From contig NZ_QLMA01000005.1 in the NCBI RefSeq assembly GCF_003259435.1, positions 372,001-436,000 on the forward strand: DNA of 64,000 nucleotides, read 5' to 3'. Under the pieces are notes generated by a model. The model did no database searches. It was not told where the DNA came from and saw nothing but the letters and a program-made list of their open reading frames with translations. This DNA comes from Chitinophaga dinghuensis. GTDB taxonomy: Bacteria > Bacteroidota > Bacteroidia > Chitinophagales > Chitinophagaceae. Within the stretch, counting starts at the first letter, position 1; each line of letters opens with the position of its first letter. This document shows positions 17,218 to 26,739 of the stretch, piece after piece. Made by a program: the position numbers and the translations under genes.

Positions 17218-17859
17218 ATGAAAACATCCAAAGTCTTGATTTTAGGGGCCGGTGGCCAGATTGCACAACAGGTCATTCCTATGTTACAGGGAAAAGATCA
17301 CCTGGCACTGACCTTATTTCTGAGAAGAGCATCCCAGGTAAAGGGGAAAAAGAGTGCCGGTGCAGAGGTAATTGAAGGCGATGTGATGCATGCCAAAGAA
17401 TTGAATGACGCCATGAATGGACAGGATATCGTATATGCCAATCTTGCCGGAGAGGTAGATAAGATGGCCAGCCATATCCTGCAGTCTATGGAAAAACACC
17501 AGGTAAAGCGGCTGATCTTTGTTACCTCACTGGGTATTTACGATGAAGTTCCTGGCGCATTTGGGGAATGGAATAAATCCATGATTGGTAAATATATCGG
17601 GCCCTATAAGAAAGCGGCTGATATCATAGAAGCTTCCGGCCTCGACTATACGATTATTCGTCCTGCCTGGCTAACCGATGATGATGAAATAGATTATGAA
17701 CTCACGCAGAAAGGGCATCCCTTCAAAGGCACAGAGGTCTCCAGGAAAAGCGTAGCCGCGTTTATAGCAGATCTGATTGAACATCCGAAAAAAGAAATCG
17801 GTAAGAGTGTAGGGATTAATAAACCGAATACGGATGGGGATAAGCCGGCATTTTATTAA
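17218..17859 (+). CDS. NAD(P)-binding atypical short-chain dehydrogenase (SDR a5-like)
   Basis: A 213-residue Rossmann protein. The nucleotide motif GAGGQIAQQVIPML lies at the very N-terminus, with LRRASQ as the likely NADP-phosphate-binding segment, VTSLGIYDEVPG after the fourth strand, YKKAADIIEASGLDYTIIRPAWL (conserved core YTIIRPAWL) and a C-terminal SRKSVAAFIADLI helix. This is the pattern of atypical SDR/NmrA-like proteins, which act as oxidoreductases or redox sensors. No classical YxxxK tyrosine is certain. I use ATG 17218; ATG 17194 adds eight acidic residues and is possible. The frame stays open upstream to 16885, but that part overlaps the divergent gene. Confidence 0.82.
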   Translation: MKTSKVLILGAGGQIAQQVIPMLQGKDHLALTLFLRRASQVKGKKSAGAEVIEGDVMHAKELNDAMNGQDIVYANLAGEVDKMASHILQSMEKHQVKRLIFVTSLGIYDEVPGAFGEWNKSMIGKYIGPYKKAADIIEASGLDYTIIRPAWLTDDDEIDYELTQKGHPFKGTEVSRKSVAAFIADLIEHPKKEIGKSVGINKPNTDGDKPAFY

Positions 17860-18144
17860 ATACATTTGTTATATTTCTGCTGCATTTTTACCATTGGAAC
17901 TTCAGCGGTAGATGCTTATATTTGGAGACAGCATTCATTCCTACATGACAAGCTGAAAATATTCAATTATTCTATTATCCAGCTGTACACGTTAAACAAC
18001 ATGAACTATGAATAACCATTGCTTTACAGACGTCTCACCCAAAATCCCTTAATTTAATTTTATTGGATTCCACCATTGCTATTCAATATCTGCTTACACT
18101 GTGATAACCTGCCCCTCCACAGTAACCCATCAAAATTAACTCCA

Positions 18145-19848
18145 ATGACCACATATTCTGAAAAAGGAACTATATCGATCTTAAAAAAACTATCTTATCT
18201 GGTCGCGATACTTTCACTTACTGGCGGTATGACAGTAGGGAAGGTTTTACATTTTACACCTATTTACTATTTGGAAGGTTTTCTGGGAATATTCTTCTTT
18301 ATGCTGCCTTCATTACCGCGATATATCGGATTGAATCTTACTATTTGTACTTTCTTCGTCATACTCAATGCTGCATTGGTGTTCTATGGTATTATCCTGG
18401 GGCCGCTGGCGGAGGTACATTTATTGGCCTCCTTTCTGTTTGGCGCCAGTTGTTGCCTGCTGAGAGGAAAGCGAATACTCATATTTCCTACCATGCTGGT
18501 GTTATCTATGCTGGTATTCCTGGAGTTAAATTATTCATTTGGCTGGTTCTCTCCTATCCACATTGCCAGTGGGCATGCAACTATTATCCGCTGGATAGTA
18601 TTAACAGCGGGCACAGGACTCACAGGCGCCACCATTTTCTATTATGTTCAATTCTCCACTTTGGTGAATACAAGGTTTCATCGCTTAAACGAGAAGCTCA
18701 GAATATCTAACGAAAAGCTGGAAGAGGCCATGGAAGCGAAAAGTAGGTATGTAGACATGGTATCTCATGAGCTGCGTACGCCCTTAAATTCCATCCTGGG
18801 GGTTGCTCAATTGTTTTATCTCAAGAAAAATGAACTGGATCAAGAGCTGCGAGGAGAAGTAGATCATCTTTTAGGCGCCTCTATGATGTGCCAGCAGGTG
18901 ATTAATAATGTGCTGGATCTGTCGCGGCTGAACTCCATCAAAAATTATGAAATAAAAAGAAATTCAATTGACCTGAAGGATTTGGTAGAATCTACCTACA
19001 CGATGCAACGATATGTGGCGAATGGTCGTGGCGTAAATATCCATCTCTCCTACCAGGATAACCTACCTTCCTTCATTTACTCGGATGAACTGTTATGTCT
19101 GAAGATTCTGAATAACCTGTTTTCCAATATGGTGAAGTATGCGCCACCACATACGAGTGGCGAAATTCGGATATCCTGTGATCAGCAATTCCTCTATTTT
19201 CAAACGATCAATGCCGGCGCCATTGAAGGACCATTACTGGATAAATTATTTGCAGCATTTTCTTCCTCTGCCGTAGAAGAAAACAGTACTGGGCTTGGAT
19301 TGTTTCTCTCCCGAACCTATGCGCGGCATCTAAAAGGAGATATCCTTGTTCACTCTGATGCGAATCATACTGTATTTTCCTGGAAACTACCTTTGGAGAT
19401 CAGCCATGAGAAAAAAGTAAAATCATCTTTATTCTCTACGCCCGGAAGCCTTAAAGGATACAAAATTCTGGTGGTAGATGATAATCAAATTGAACGCAGT
19501 ATTATTACTAAAAGAATTGGGCATACAGGCGCAGCATGCATTACAGCCGAAAGCGTGGAAGAGGCATTACAAAAGCTGCAAGAGAAACCTAATCTCATAT
19601 TATGTGATTTCTACCTTGGGCCTACCTCTACTTCTGAAGAACTGATCGACTACATACGTAGTAATGAGGAGATGAAACACCTGCCAATCATCTTGGCTAC
19701 TGGCGATGTAGAAAGAGTTAACAGGAGATCCTGTGCAGAAAAAATAGATGGACTACTGTTAAAACCATATTCTTTAAGTGATCTTCAAAGTGCTTTAAGA
19801 AAACATTTGGTACCGGTTAGATTATTACTATCGAATAAAGTATCTTAA
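18145..19848 (+). CDS. hybrid sensor histidine kinase/response regulator
   Basis: A 567-residue membrane hybrid kinase. Residues ~10-185 contain about six hydrophobic helices with no large periplasmic loop, suggesting intramembrane sensing. A linker coiled coil (RLNEKLRISNEKLEEAME) leads to the HisKA domain with the phospho-acceptor His208 in VSHELRTPLNS. A HATPase_c domain follows, with an N-box in NNLFSNMVKYAP and an STGLGLFLSR G-box. A C-terminal receiver domain (~440-560) has DD, Asp488 in LCDFYLG and the conserved Lys in LLLKPYS. There is no DNA-binding output, so phosphoryl groups probably pass to another protein. ATG 18145 is preferred to 18076. A small membrane gene follows by 32 bp. 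Confidence 0.9.
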   Translation: MTTYSEKGTISILKKLSYLVAILSLTGGMTVGKVLHFTPIYYLEGFLGIFFFMLPSLPRYIGLNLTICTFFVILNAALVFYGIILGPLAEVHLLASFLFGASCCLLRGKRILIFPTMLVLSMLVFLELNYSFGWFSPIHIASGHATIIRWIVLTAGTGLTGATIFYYVQFSTLVNTRFHRLNEKLRISNEKLEEAMEAKSRYVDMVSHELRTPLNSILGVAQLFYLKKNELDQELRGEVDHLLGASMMCQQVINNVLDLSRLNSIKNYEIKRNSIDLKDLVESTYTMQRYVANGRGVNIHLSYQDNLPSFIYSDELLCLKILNNLFSNMVKYAPPHTSGEIRISCDQQFLYFQTINAGAIEGPLLDKLFAAFSSSAVEENSTGLGLFLSRTYARHLKGDILVHSDANHTVFSWKLPLEISHEKKVKSSLFSTPGSLKGYKILVVDDNQIERSIITKRIGHTGAACITAESVEEALQKLQEKPNLILCDFYLGPTSTSEELIDYIRSNEEMKHLPIILATGDVERVNRRSCAEKIDGLLLKPYSLSDLQSALRKHLVPVRLLLSNKVS

Positions 19849-19880
19849 TTTCCCTCATTTTATCCTAATATTAAACGCTC

Positions 19881-20402
19881 TTGAATCTAGCAAATAGTTA
19901 TAACACTCAGGAAACAAAAGCCCTGCGGGTATTTACGGTCGCATCTGTCATAGCAAGTCTGGTCCTTCCATTCACGTATAATATTGTGATGTGGGAACAA
20001 ACCCTTAAGTTATTATTTTTGGCGATGCTCTTCCTTGGGATGACTACCTATTTCCTTTTACGGGAAAAGTTCCTGAGTGCCACCTATATGTTGGTATGTT
20101 ATATCAATTTGTTACTGATATATAACGTTTGGTTAACCGATTTTTCCAACCAGGTGATCTTCCTGTCCGGCTTTGCCGTTGCAGTATCTGTACTGGCCAA
20201 CCATAAAATGAAGCATAAAGGGATTTGCCTGATAATAAGTATTGTTACGTTGAATGTATTGTGTCTTAGTTACCAGCATATTCCTGTCAGACATCCCTCC
20301 CCACTCGTTTTCTCGGTAGTCGGCCTCACGCTTATGCAACTATTGAACTTAGTGAGTTTGATCCTATGGGCTCAATCCAGAAGATATATCGAAAACGAAT
20401 AA
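19881..20402 (+). CDS. small polytopic membrane protein with TTG start
   Basis: A 173-residue protein with about five or six hydrophobic helices and a short charged C-terminus (QSRRYIENE). The only usable start that includes the soluble N-terminus (NLANSYNTQETKALRV) is TTG 19881, because a stop lies three codons upstream and the next ATG is inside a helix. Its helices resemble in style the membrane half of the preceding hybrid kinase, so it may be a truncated kinase-like sensor or an accessory subunit. That is inference. It lies 32 bp after the kinase and reads as the second gene of that operon. The family is not recognised. Confidence 0.7.
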   Translation: MNLANSYNTQETKALRVFTVASVIASLVLPFTYNIVMWEQTLKLLFLAMLFLGMTTYFLLREKFLSATYMLVCYINLLLIYNVWLTDFSNQVIFLSGFAVAVSVLANHKMKHKGICLIISIVTLNVLCLSYQHIPVRHPSPLVFSVVGLTLMQLLNLVSLILWAQSRRYIENE

Positions 20403-20431
20403 CTAATTCAAATATTGTTAGCAGTAGCTGC

Positions 20432-21529
20432 TCATTTCATCCCTAACCTCGGCGTCAGGCTACTCCCTGCCTTGATTTCATCTGTAGCTCTTGTTAGTAA
20501 GGTATCTCCAACTGAAAGATGACCAAAGATTTCTATTTTTTCTCCCAGATTGATACCATTGCGGACATCTACCCACTCTGCCTTACCGTCTTTCAGGCGG
20601 ATCACAAACCTTTTCTCCTGGTTCGTAGCTACCGCCGCTGCCGGCACCAAAAAGGTGGGCGCTTTTCTTCCGAGGTTTAATACCGCAGTGGCAAACATCC
20701 CCGATTTCAACTGAAGGTTATTATTCTGAAAAAGGAACTCCCATGTTTCTGTTCTGTTGGACAAATTCAACGCTCCGCCCTTACGGGATAGCTTCGCCTG
20801 ATAAGTAACGTCTGGCTGAGCATCTACCGTGAAATTGATACCCGGGTTTTCCGTATGGGTGGCCGTATAGGATTCGGGAACGGGAACGCGTAAACGAAGT
20901 ATGCTGATATTCTCCACCACCAACATGGGTTTAGGATTACCTGCACTCACCAAAGTGCCGGGGTCTACATTTCGCTGGGTAATAATCCCACTGAATGGCG
21001 CCCGTATGGTCAGATAATCTTTCAGTTGTGCAAAGGCTACCTTCTTCGAGCGCGCTGCATTCAAAGCAGCGCTATCCGCCATCATCAAGCTTTTAGCCTT
21101 TTCCAGTTCCCCAGCCGCAATGGTACCTTCCACCTTTGCGGCATTGACAATCCGCCGATAGGCGTCCAAACTCCCAAGATACCGGGACCGCGCAATCTGC
21201 ACATCTGCATTTGCCTGTGCATAGTTGGCATTTGCTTCTGGAGCCTCCAATACGGCCAGCAGTTGGCCTTTACTAACTTTATCGCCAATATCCACTTTCA
21301 ATGTGCCCACGTAGCCACTGACTTTGGCATACATCTCCGCCCGCTCCAATGGAATCAGTTCTGCGGGAAAAGTAATCTGCTTGCTGACAGTATCCTTACT
21401 GAGCAGGAAAACCGTAACGGAATCAGCGCCCGCTTTCTTCGCTACGTCTTTGCTATCCCGGTTTTGATGACAGGCGGTCAACATACCTACCAGTGAAGTG
21501 AAGCCCAGGATGGAAAAACAACGTCTCAT
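20432..21529 (-). CDS. RND efflux periplasmic adaptor (HlyD/MFP family) lipoprotein
   Basis: A 365-residue membrane-fusion protein. The signal peptide with an LTAC lipobox (Cys at 20) argues for ATG 21529 rather than the in-frame ATG 21574, which would overlap the RND gene. Features in order: a lipoyl-type half (VSGYVGTLKVDIGDKVSKGQ), a helical hairpin (residues ~95-175), the second lipoyl half (LTIRAPFSGIITQRNVDPG) and C-terminal beta-barrel domains. It links the inner-membrane RND pump to the TolC-like outer-membrane channel. It is the third gene of the operon tolC-like, RND permease, adaptor. The reversed order, with the adaptor last, is unusual but occurs in Bacteroidetes. Confidence 0.9.
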   Translation of the reverse strand: MRRCFSILGFTSLVGMLTACHQNRDSKDVAKKAGADSVTVFLLSKDTVSKQITFPAELIPLERAEMYAKVSGYVGTLKVDIGDKVSKGQLLAVLEAPEANANYAQANADVQIARSRYLGSLDAYRRIVNAAKVEGTIAAGELEKAKSLMMADSAALNAARSKKVAFAQLKDYLTIRAPFSGIITQRNVDPGTLVSAGNPKPMLVVENISILRLRVPVPESYTATHTENPGINFTVDAQPDVTYQAKLSRKGGALNLSNRTETWEFLFQNNNLQLKSGMFATAVLNLGRKAPTFLVPAAAVATNQEKRFVIRLKDGKAEWVDVRNGINLGEKIEIFGHLSVGDTLLTRATDEIKAGSSLTPRLGMK

Positions 21530-21554
21530 TGTATCGTATTTATTCAAAATAATA

Positions 21555-24500
21555 TTATTCATGGTTAGCTTCATAAAATCTACTGTCTTTATCCTCCGGA
21601 TGTAAAGAAGGACTTACATATGTTTTCTTACCCATGATACCGCTATAGATCGCAGGCAGGAATATCAGGGTACTGATGGTGGAAAACAATAGTCCACCAA
21701 TAACCGCAATCCCCAAAGGAGCTGTCTGATCTCCCCCTTCATTGAATCCAATCGCCATGGGAAACATGCCTGCAATCATGGCCATACTGGTCATCAATAT
21801 TGGACGTAACCTGTTGGATGCTCCAGTTACCGCAAATCCTGGCGTCGACTGTTTCCTATATACTTCTCCGTTAGTCACCAACAGGATGGCATTTGCAACC
21901 GCTACCCCCACCGCCATAATAGTTCCCATGTAGGACTGTATGTTCAATGATTGTCCAGTTACAAGTAGCATTATCAATGCGCCGGCAATTACGGCAGGTA
22001 CTACAGACAATACGGCCAGGGCTAAACGGAAAGACTGGAAATTGACCGTCAGCAATAAAAAAATCACCACAATGGCAATCAGCAATCCTGTTGCCAACTC
22101 ATTCATGGTTTGCGTCAGGAGGTCCGCCTGTCCACGAAGCAGGATCTTTACTCCCTGCGGTAATGCTCCTAACGAAGCGATCGCGCTCCTGACATCCTTT
22201 ACTGCCGTACCCATATCCTTCTGATGGATGTTAGCTGTAACGGTGATATATCGCTGCTGGTTGATACGGTCATATTCGCCAGGCGAGGTTGTTTTTTCTG
22301 CGGTAGTTATATCTCTCAGGTAAACGCCTGCCGCTACAGGTACCAAGCCCAGTTCATCAGCACTGTTCAACCGATACTGCGGATACTCTACCTGCACCTG
22401 ATAGGCTGTACCTGTGCTTTTATCGAGCCAGTAGTTGGGCTGTGTAAAGCGGCTGGAACTGGTAGCTGCTACGGTGGATTTAGTAATCTGATCTACTGTC
22501 AAGCCTAACTGGCCAGCTTTCACCCTGTCAATGTTTAATTTTACGCCAGGATATTCCAGAGGCGTAGCTATCTGGACATCCCGGAGGTAGGAAATATCCT
22601 GCAATTTTTTATTCAGTGCCAAGGCAATTTTCCGGCTCTGCGAAAGATTCTTTCCCATGATCGCCACCTCAATGGGATTGGCGGTTCCCATATTCACCAC
22701 CTGCTCCACCATATCTCCTGGCTCAAAAGACAACGTGGCAGCAGGCATATCCCGCTTTATTGCTTCCCGTAAGGCTTCTTTAAACTTTTCTATAGGGATA
22801 CCTGTACCCTGCTTTAATTTAATCTTTGTTACTGATTCATGCGGACCGCTTGTCCATAGATGGATCAGGTTCACGGGATAGCTGGAAGGCTGTACCCCTA
22901 TAAATGCAGAACTGATTTCTATCTGTCCTTTTGTAATACTATCTGCCATATGTAACAACCGCTGTGTAGCCACTTCTGTTCTTTCCACGCGTGTACCCAC
23001 TGGTAATCGTAATCTTACCTGTGCCTGACCGGCATCTGTTTGGGGGAATATCTCTGTTCCCAACATATAAAAACCAAGGCCAGTTAATCCTGTGGCCAAC
23101 AAGAGATATACCGCCGTAGCCCAGGCGCCTTGCTTCACAAAATGACGCAGCCATTCCTCATAGCGCATACGGAACCGGCTAAAGCGTTGAGTGGCCCTGG
23201 CTTCTTCTACAGGCACGCGATCCTTTAACAGCCAGTGTGCAAAAACCGGCACTACTGTCTGCGACAGTAAAAAAGAGGCTATCATGGCGAAGCCAACTGC
23301 CAAAGATAAAGGCATAAACATAGCGCCAGGAATACCCGACATGAACAGTGCAGGCACAAATACGGCCAATACGCAAAGTAAGATGAGCAATTTAGGCAAT
23401 GCTATCTCCCTACAGGCATCCCAGATAGCCTTCGTTTTCGATTTTCCTAATTCCTGATGATGATGTATATTTTCAATTGTAACAGTGGATTCATCCACTA
23501 ATATGCCTATGGCCAGTGCCAACCCTCCCAAGGTCATGACATTCAGGGTCTGTCCGAAGATTTTTAAGCATATGATTGCAGACAGCAAGGCTAATGGAAT
23601 GGTAATAACGACAATGAATGCGCCACGCAGGTCCTGTAAAAATAACAACACCATCAAGCCTGTCAATAATGCGCCAAGGATACCCTCTGTAGTCAGGCTT
23701 TTCAGTGAATGGATTACATACCCCGACTGATCGAAGGAATAGGTTACTTTGATATCCTCCGGAACTGCCGCCTGCATATCTGGCAATGCGGCTTTTACTC
23801 TCTGCACTACATCCCAGGTAGCGGCATCTGCACGTTTAGTAACGGGAATATATACTGAGCGTTTGCCATTGATCAATGCATAGCTGGTAGTAAGATCCGC
23901 ACCCAGTTCCACATTGCCGATATCCCTGATATATACTGCTGGTCCTGCTCCCAGCTTTAATGGCACATTCTCCAGTTCTTTTATATTCTCTACCACGGCA
24001 TTCTGAGAAGTGATCAGCATTTGATCTTCCTCGCGGATATTACCTGCAGGGGTAATACTATTGGACTTCGCCAGTGCTTGTACCACTTCGTCGGGAGAGA
24101 GATTATAATTTCGGATTTTCTCTGGATCTACTTTTATTATCACTGTTTTCTGATTCCCTCCGAAAGGCGGCGGCGCCGATACACCGGGCAAGGTAGAAAA
24201 CATGGGGCGTACTTTGAACAATGCCAGATCCTGTATCTCTCCGAGAGAGCGGGTTTCAGAGGTAAACACCAGTTGCCCGACCGGCACGCTGCCCGCATCA
24301 AAGCGGGTAACAAATGGAGGCACTGTTCCTGGCGGCATAAATGCTCTTGCACGGTTTACATATCCTACTACTTCTCCCATGGCCTGGCTCATGTCCGTAC
24401 CTTCATTAAACTGAATTTTGATAATAGCAGCTCCCTGGATAGATTTAGATTCAACGAATTTCACGCCGGTGACATACAAAAAATGATATTCATAATAAGA

Positions 24501-24695
24501 GGTGATAAAGCCTTCCATTTGTTCCGGGGAGAGGCCTCCATAGGGCTGGGCGACATAAATAGTAGGCAAACCCATTTTGGGGAAGATGTCAATTTTCATG
24601 GTCCTGACAGTGAGCCATGAAAAAAAGATAATCCCTATAAAGGCCACCACTACTGCTAATGGCCTACGTAATGCCATTGCTATTAAACGAATCAT
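21555..24695 (-). CDS. RND efflux transporter permease
   Basis: A 1046-residue proton-driven pump of the AcrB/HAE type, full length for the family. N-terminal helix IRLIAMALRRPLAVVV, two large periplasmic loops, and about 12 helices in two repeats. Family motifs include GILVDESTVTIENIHHH in helix 4, where the usual Asp-Asp pair is Asp-Glu, and a helix-11/12 segment with GASNRLRPILMTSMAMIAGMFPMA. Substrates cannot be read from sequence; the paired upstream element shared with a hemerythrin operon suggests stress-induced expression. It lies between the OMF gene (7-bp gap) and the adaptor (25-bp gap). Start is ATG 24695. Confidence 0.92.
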   Translation of the reverse strand: MIRLIAMALRRPLAVVVAFIGIIFFSWLTVRTMKIDIFPKMGLPTIYVAQPYGGLSPEQMEGFITSYYEYHFLYVTGVKFVESKSIQGAAIIKIQFNEGTDMSQAMGEVVGYVNRARAFMPPGTVPPFVTRFDAGSVPVGQLVFTSETRSLGEIQDLALFKVRPMFSTLPGVSAPPPFGGNQKTVIIKVDPEKIRNYNLSPDEVVQALAKSNSITPAGNIREEDQMLITSQNAVVENIKELENVPLKLGAGPAVYIRDIGNVELGADLTTSYALINGKRSVYIPVTKRADAATWDVVQRVKAALPDMQAAVPEDIKVTYSFDQSGYVIHSLKSLTTEGILGALLTGLMVLLFLQDLRGAFIVVITIPLALLSAIICLKIFGQTLNVMTLGGLALAIGILVDESTVTIENIHHHQELGKSKTKAIWDACREIALPKLLILLCVLAVFVPALFMSGIPGAMFMPLSLAVGFAMIASFLLSQTVVPVFAHWLLKDRVPVEEARATQRFSRFRMRYEEWLRHFVKQGAWATAVYLLLATGLTGLGFYMLGTEIFPQTDAGQAQVRLRLPVGTRVERTEVATQRLLHMADSITKGQIEISSAFIGVQPSSYPVNLIHLWTSGPHESVTKIKLKQGTGIPIEKFKEALREAIKRDMPAATLSFEPGDMVEQVVNMGTANPIEVAIMGKNLSQSRKIALALNKKLQDISYLRDVQIATPLEYPGVKLNIDRVKAGQLGLTVDQITKSTVAATSSSRFTQPNYWLDKSTGTAYQVQVEYPQYRLNSADELGLVPVAAGVYLRDITTAEKTTSPGEYDRINQQRYITVTANIHQKDMGTAVKDVRSAIASLGALPQGVKILLRGQADLLTQTMNELATGLLIAIVVIFLLLTVNFQSFRLALAVLSVVPAVIAGALIMLLVTGQSLNIQSYMGTIMAVGVAVANAILLVTNGEVYRKQSTPGFAVTGASNRLRPILMTSMAMIAGMFPMAIGFNEGGDQTAPLGIAVIGGLLFSTISTLIFLPAIYSGIMGKKTYVSPSLHPEDKDSRFYEANHE

Positions 24696-24702
24696 AACCT
24701 TG

Positions 24703-26097
24703 CTACTTAACCTGGTTTAAGAATAAATTCAGATCGCCACTGACTGCTGCCTTATACAACAACGCTTTCCACACCGCCATATACGCTGTTTTATTTTCAG
24801 TGGCTGCCTGCACCAATGCATACTGTGCCTGCATCAGATCGGCGAAATTTGCTAAACCCGACTGATAGCGGGATTGCATCGCCTTATAAGAAAAACTGGC
24901 CGATTCAAAAAACAACGGGGTTTCTTTAGATATCATGATAGCTGTATGCAATGTTGTATCTGCCAGTTCATTTTGTTTTCTTACCTGCAAAGCAATCTCA
25001 TTCAATTTTTCCTCGTTGGACCTGATCAGCAAATCCTGTTGCTGCACCTGAGACCTGATCTTCGCAAATTGTAAAATAGGAATGCTGAGCTGCAAGCCTA
25101 CTCCATAGTTATATCTTTGAAAAGCCAGTCCCTCCACAGATTTCACATTACCATTATAATCAATGCCTGATCCTCTTGCATAAGCGGTTCCCCACATTCC
25201 CAGGGTAGGCATCGTTGTTTTACTTAGCACTTTCTTGCGAGCTTTGCTTAATTCAATACTGGAGGTATACAAGGAAAGTATTGGATTCCTCGCCGAATCA
25301 GCAGGGATATACATTTCAGGTAGCCTTAAAAAATAAGTGGAATCTGTCAATACAGGGATATTATCAGATGCCAGTAATTGCGACAATGTAATAATGGTTT
25401 GTTCTCTGTATTTGCGACTATTCAGTAAGTCCACTCTTGCCCTGGACATTTCCGCTTTGAGCAAAGCAGTATCTACTCCAGGTTTGATGCCACTGGTTAC
25501 CAATGTTTTTGCGACAGATAAATTAGCATTGGTGCGTAGCACGTTTTCTTCATATACCTTCTCCAATTCCATTGCAGTGAGCATATCCAGGTAGGCATTG
25601 ATCACTTTTATTTTATGCTGAAAGATTTCATTGCCTGCGTCAGCACGTGCAAATTGCAATCCCACCAAGGAAAAATCTACCTGAGACGCTCGTTGTCCGA
25701 AGGTGATGGGTTGCCAGTTTAAGAGGAGACTGGTAGCGCTGCCAAAAATACCATCATAATGATTGCTGGTAGATGGTGGCCCACTGATAGGTATCAGCAT
25801 TGGCGGATATGCCATGCCTGTTATATTATTATAGGTGGCGAAGTTCACCTGATAAGCTGCATCCAGAGAGGGTATCAAAGTATTCTTACTTGTATTGATG
25901 GCCTTTTGTGCCGCACTAACCTCCCAGGCTTTGGATTTCAGTAATGGATAATTATGCTCTGCCAATTGCAACAACTCCTGTAATGATGCACCCCTGGAAG
26001 ATTGTGAGAATGTCATCTCCCGAAACATCAACAGGCAGACAAAACATAAAAATAGCCTCAACGGCATACGGTACATATTTGATTGTTTAAGGTTCAT
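24703..26097 (-). CDS. TolC-family outer-membrane efflux protein
   Basis: A 464-residue OMF channel protein. A signal peptide ends near MTFSQ, followed by the helical-barrel repeats of the family (SLQELLQLAEHNYPLLKSKAWEVSAAQKAI and, in the second half, a QSRYQSGLANFADLMQAQYALV helix, shown here in pieces). The second-repeat motif YQSGLANFADLMQAQ is diagnostic. It is the first gene of the operon. ATG 26097 is used; ATG 26076 gives a shorter signal peptide and may be the true start. A conserved 30-bp element lies 112 bp upstream (26209-26238) and probably controls the operon. Confidence 0.9.
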   Translation of the reverse strand: MNLKQSNMYRMPLRLFLCFVCLLMFREMTFSQSSRGASLQELLQLAEHNYPLLKSKAWEVSAAQKAINTSKNTLIPSLDAAYQVNFATYNNITGMAYPPMLIPISGPPSTSNHYDGIFGSATSLLLNWQPITFGQRASQVDFSLVGLQFARADAGNEIFQHKIKVINAYLDMLTAMELEKVYEENVLRTNANLSVAKTLVTSGIKPGVDTALLKAEMSRARVDLLNSRKYREQTIITLSQLLASDNIPVLTDSTYFLRLPEMYIPADSARNPILSLYTSSIELSKARKKVLSKTTMPTLGMWGTAYARGSGIDYNGNVKSVEGLAFQRYNYGVGLQLSIPILQFAKIRSQVQQQDLLIRSNEEKLNEIALQVRKQNELADTTLHTAIMISKETPLFFESASFSYKAMQSRYQSGLANFADLMQAQYALVQAATENKTAYMAVWKALLYKAAVSGDLNLFLNQVK

Positions 26098-26208
26098 CAA
26101 ACTGCAGGGGAAAGGATAGACTATCTATTAAACATCGGAAATGAATTCCTTGTTCGTCCCTATCATAGCGGTTCTCAGGGCAAAGATTGAAAATTAACCT
26201 GCCGATTT

Positions 26209-26238
26209 ATGGTATATTTGAAAATATTATGGTATTAA
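26209..26238 (-). promoter_or_regulatory. AraC-type direct-repeat element, copy A (upstream of the efflux operon)
   Basis: A 30-bp element with ATGGTAT at 26209-26215 and again at 26229-26235 (plus-strand reading), so a heptamer repeated at 20-bp spacing, about two helical turns. It matches copy B at 27611-27640 at 27 of 30 positions and in the same orientation relative to its operon. CAAAGATT at 26181-26188 reads AATCTTTG on the minus strand, one base off the -7 consensus, placing the element just upstream of the promoter. Confidence 0.6.
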
Positions 26239-26262
26239 TATAAAATTAAGAAGAAGGGCGCA

Positions 26263-26739
26263 TCATCTCAGTCGACCAAACGTTCGCTTTCTTTTCATCC
26301 GCGCTATACGGCTATCTATAGATGGTTTTCCCGGCCCGTTTATCAACAGGAATATCAGGAGAACCGTCATTGCGAAATCTGTACGGTATTCATGCGCAAA
26401 TGCCCAAAATCCTTTCTGGTCGAATATCGGCACCTTGGTGGTGATGAATGCCACCACCATCACTATTAGTAATGGAATAGTGGCCAGTCGGCCCAACAAT
26501 CCGATAATCAGCAGCAGCCCACAGATTATTTCAAAAGAGGCCGTAAAGTAGGCCCAAAATACCGGCTGCGGAAAACCGATCTTTTCAAATCGTCCGGGCC
26601 CCATATCACCCGGTAGCAGGAACTTCTGTATTCCTTCAGATAAGAATACCAGACCTGGGATCAGACGGATCAATAAATAGGAATATCCTATTGGCTGGTT
26701 ATTGCTTCTCATATATAAACGGTTTGAAACGTACTTCAT
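26263..26739 (-). CDS. DoxX family membrane protein
   Basis: A 158-residue four-helix inner-membrane protein. Family marks are LLIRLIPGLVFLSEGIQKFL in helix 1, GRFEKIGFP after it, FEIICGLLLIIGL in helix 2 and AHEYRTDFAMTVL before the last helix. DoxX proteins are small quinone-linked membrane proteins, some involved in thiol or sulfite redox stress responses. It overlaps the upstream hemerythrin gene by four bases (ATGA), so translation is coupled and the two proteins probably work together. Start is ATG 26739. No gene follows on this strand for 160 bp, where the efflux-operon promoter lies. Confidence 0.88.
   Translation of the reverse strand: MKYVSNRLYMRSNNQPIGYSYLLIRLIPGLVFLSEGIQKFLLPGDMGPGRFEKIGFPQPVFWAYFTASFEIICGLLLIIGLLGRLATIPLLIVMVVAFITTKVPIFDQKGFWAFAHEYRTDFAMTVLLIFLLINGPGKPSIDSRIARMKRKRTFGRLR

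Noticed and set aside
24021..24620. 199-codon plus-strand open frame opposite the RND permease gene
   Set aside because: It lies entirely antisense to a well-supported RND gene, has no start context and no family resemblance. Long antisense frames are common opposite GC-biased codons.
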